Source: Corynebacterium sp. TAE3-ERU12 (GTDB taxonomy: Bacteria; Actinomycetota; Actinomycetes; Mycobacteriales; Mycobacteriaceae). From it: a stretch of 64,000 nucleotides of DNA. Each line of letters starts with the position of its first letter. The first letter of the stretch is position 1. The stretch lies in assembly GCF_019209905.1 (NCBI RefSeq), contig NZ_JAHUTM010000001.1:1319381-1383380 (forward strand), read 5' to 3'. The notes beneath the pieces were generated by a model. It saw nothing but the letters and a program-made list of their open reading frames with translations, did no database searches and was not told the origin of the DNA. Below, one piece after another: positions 63,629 to 64,000 of the stretch. The position numbers and the translations under genes were made by a program.

Positions 63629-63747
63629 GGCCGGCGGTGACCTACTCTCCCACACCCTCCCGGGTGCAGTACCATCGGCGCTGGCGGGCTTAGCTTCCGG
63701 GTTCGGAATGGGACCGGGCGTGACCCCGCCGCTGAATGCCACCGGCA
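63629..63747 (-). rRNA. rrf: 5S ribosomal RNA
   Basis: Reverse complement reads ...CATTCCGAACCCGGAAGCTA, AGCCCGCCAGCGCCGATGG, TACTGCACCCGGGAGGGTG, TGGGAGAGTAGGTCACCGCC: a near-canonical high-G+C 5S sequence of about 119 nt. Ends are estimated to within a few bases. It lies between the 23S 3' end and the terminator. Confidence 0.95.
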
Positions 63748-63887
63748 CATCAATTCGGCACGTGAACCAAACCCCAAACGGGGGTTTAGCGGTGGTGTGC
63801 CAGACACCAGATAGTGGACGCGAACACAATACTCATCATCAATGCAGCCCGTGTGGCTGGTTGGTGACACCAAATATTTTTGTGTGT

Positions 63888-64000
63888 GTTGTATCGGTGT
63901 ATTAGTACCGGTCACCTCCACACCTCACGGTGCTTCCAGATCCGGCCTATCAACCCTGTCATCTACAGGGAACCTCATACGAAACCTTATCTCAGAACAG
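63888..64000 (-). rRNA. rrl: 23S ribosomal RNA, 3' end (continues beyond window)
   Basis: The minus strand contains the conserved 23S 3'-terminal segment GGTTGATAGGCCGGATCTGG, AAGCACCGTGAGGTGTGGAG and GTGACCGGTACTAATACACC. The molecule's 3' end is near 63885-63895, and the body lies to the right of the window. The 140-bp spacer to the 5S gene (63748-63887) has no tRNA. Confidence 0.93.

Noticed and set aside
63545..63829. Short ORFs over the 5S rRNA and spacer
   Set aside because: They overlap a structural RNA and its terminator.
63457..63921. Extension of the rnhA reading frame upstream into the rRNA terminator and 5S gene
   Set aside because: The frame happens to be open through 5S rRNA and the terminator. 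The conserved RNase HI start is at 63456.

Overview
The window reads as a chromosomal segment of a high-G+C Corynebacterium or close relative; the genus is inferred from gene content. Markers include OdhI with the adjacent FtsR-type and MerR-type regulators, SecA2, SteA/SteB, an orphan ParA next to ScpA/ScpB, RbpA, and separate Lnt and Ppm1 genes of the mycolate/lipomannan type. I see no insertion sequence, prophage, CRISPR array or plasmid-type gene. Nearly all of it is ordinary vertically inherited core genome.

Layout. 0-6.7 kb: the 3' part of tatC, folate-precursor genes (pabC, and a fused pabAB on the other strand), a small membrane gene that looks frameshifted, and the helY helicase. 6.7-12.4 kb: a secreted phosphatase, then an overlapping trio (M24 peptidase, a DprE2-like reductase, cobK), an unknown gene and a C-terminally truncated cobG-like gene. 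12.4-15.8 kb: fxsA, lnt and ppm1 (lipoprotein acylation and polyprenyl-phosphate-mannose synthesis), then rbpA. 15.9-18.4 kb: small zinc-finger, YceI, endonuclease/phosphatase and membrane-protein genes, with a striking 31-bp palindrome. 18.5-21.7 kb: a CmtR-like metal sensor overlapping a CDF-type exporter, then a SulP anion transporter. 21.7-28.6 kb: glutamate symporter, thiol peroxidase, a flavin dehydrogenase, a degenerate cyclopropane-synthase-like protein and type II NADH dehydrogenase. 28.6-37.3 kb: thioesterase, gnd, a DEAD-box helicase, two CNNM/CorC-type proteins in tandem, an actinobacterial conserved protein and a substrate-binding/VWA protein.

37.3-43.3 kb is a regulatory and secretion block on the minus strand: secA2, a CDP-alcohol phosphotransferase, odhI, ftsR-like, a DUF151 nuclease and a second MerR regulator. 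It links 2-oxoglutarate control, division and secretion. rraA and tRNA-Pro(GGG) follow. From 44 to 63.5 kb almost everything lies on the minus strand in one long division, chromosome and housekeeping block (rnhA, TPR protein, HAD phosphatase, tlyA, nadK, recN, steA, steB, pyrG, Nudix, xerD, parA, scpA, scpB, rluB, fused cmk-der, and a PASTA-like membrane protein). It is downstream of, and co-directional with, an rRNA operon whose 5S gene and 23S 3' end close the window.

The best leads are regulatory or evolutionary rather than a new defence-type system: the 31-bp palindrome; a MerR-type promoter with a 20-bp spacer and a centred dyad; the CmtR/CDF/small-protein cassette; the truncated CobG beside an intact CobK; the DprE2 paralogue; the degenerate CFA-synthase; the Cmk-Der fusion; and an over-represented 9-mer, CTTGCCGAC. 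Some long antisense ORFs exist but look like composition artefacts. No stretch above 300 bp lacks a gene.
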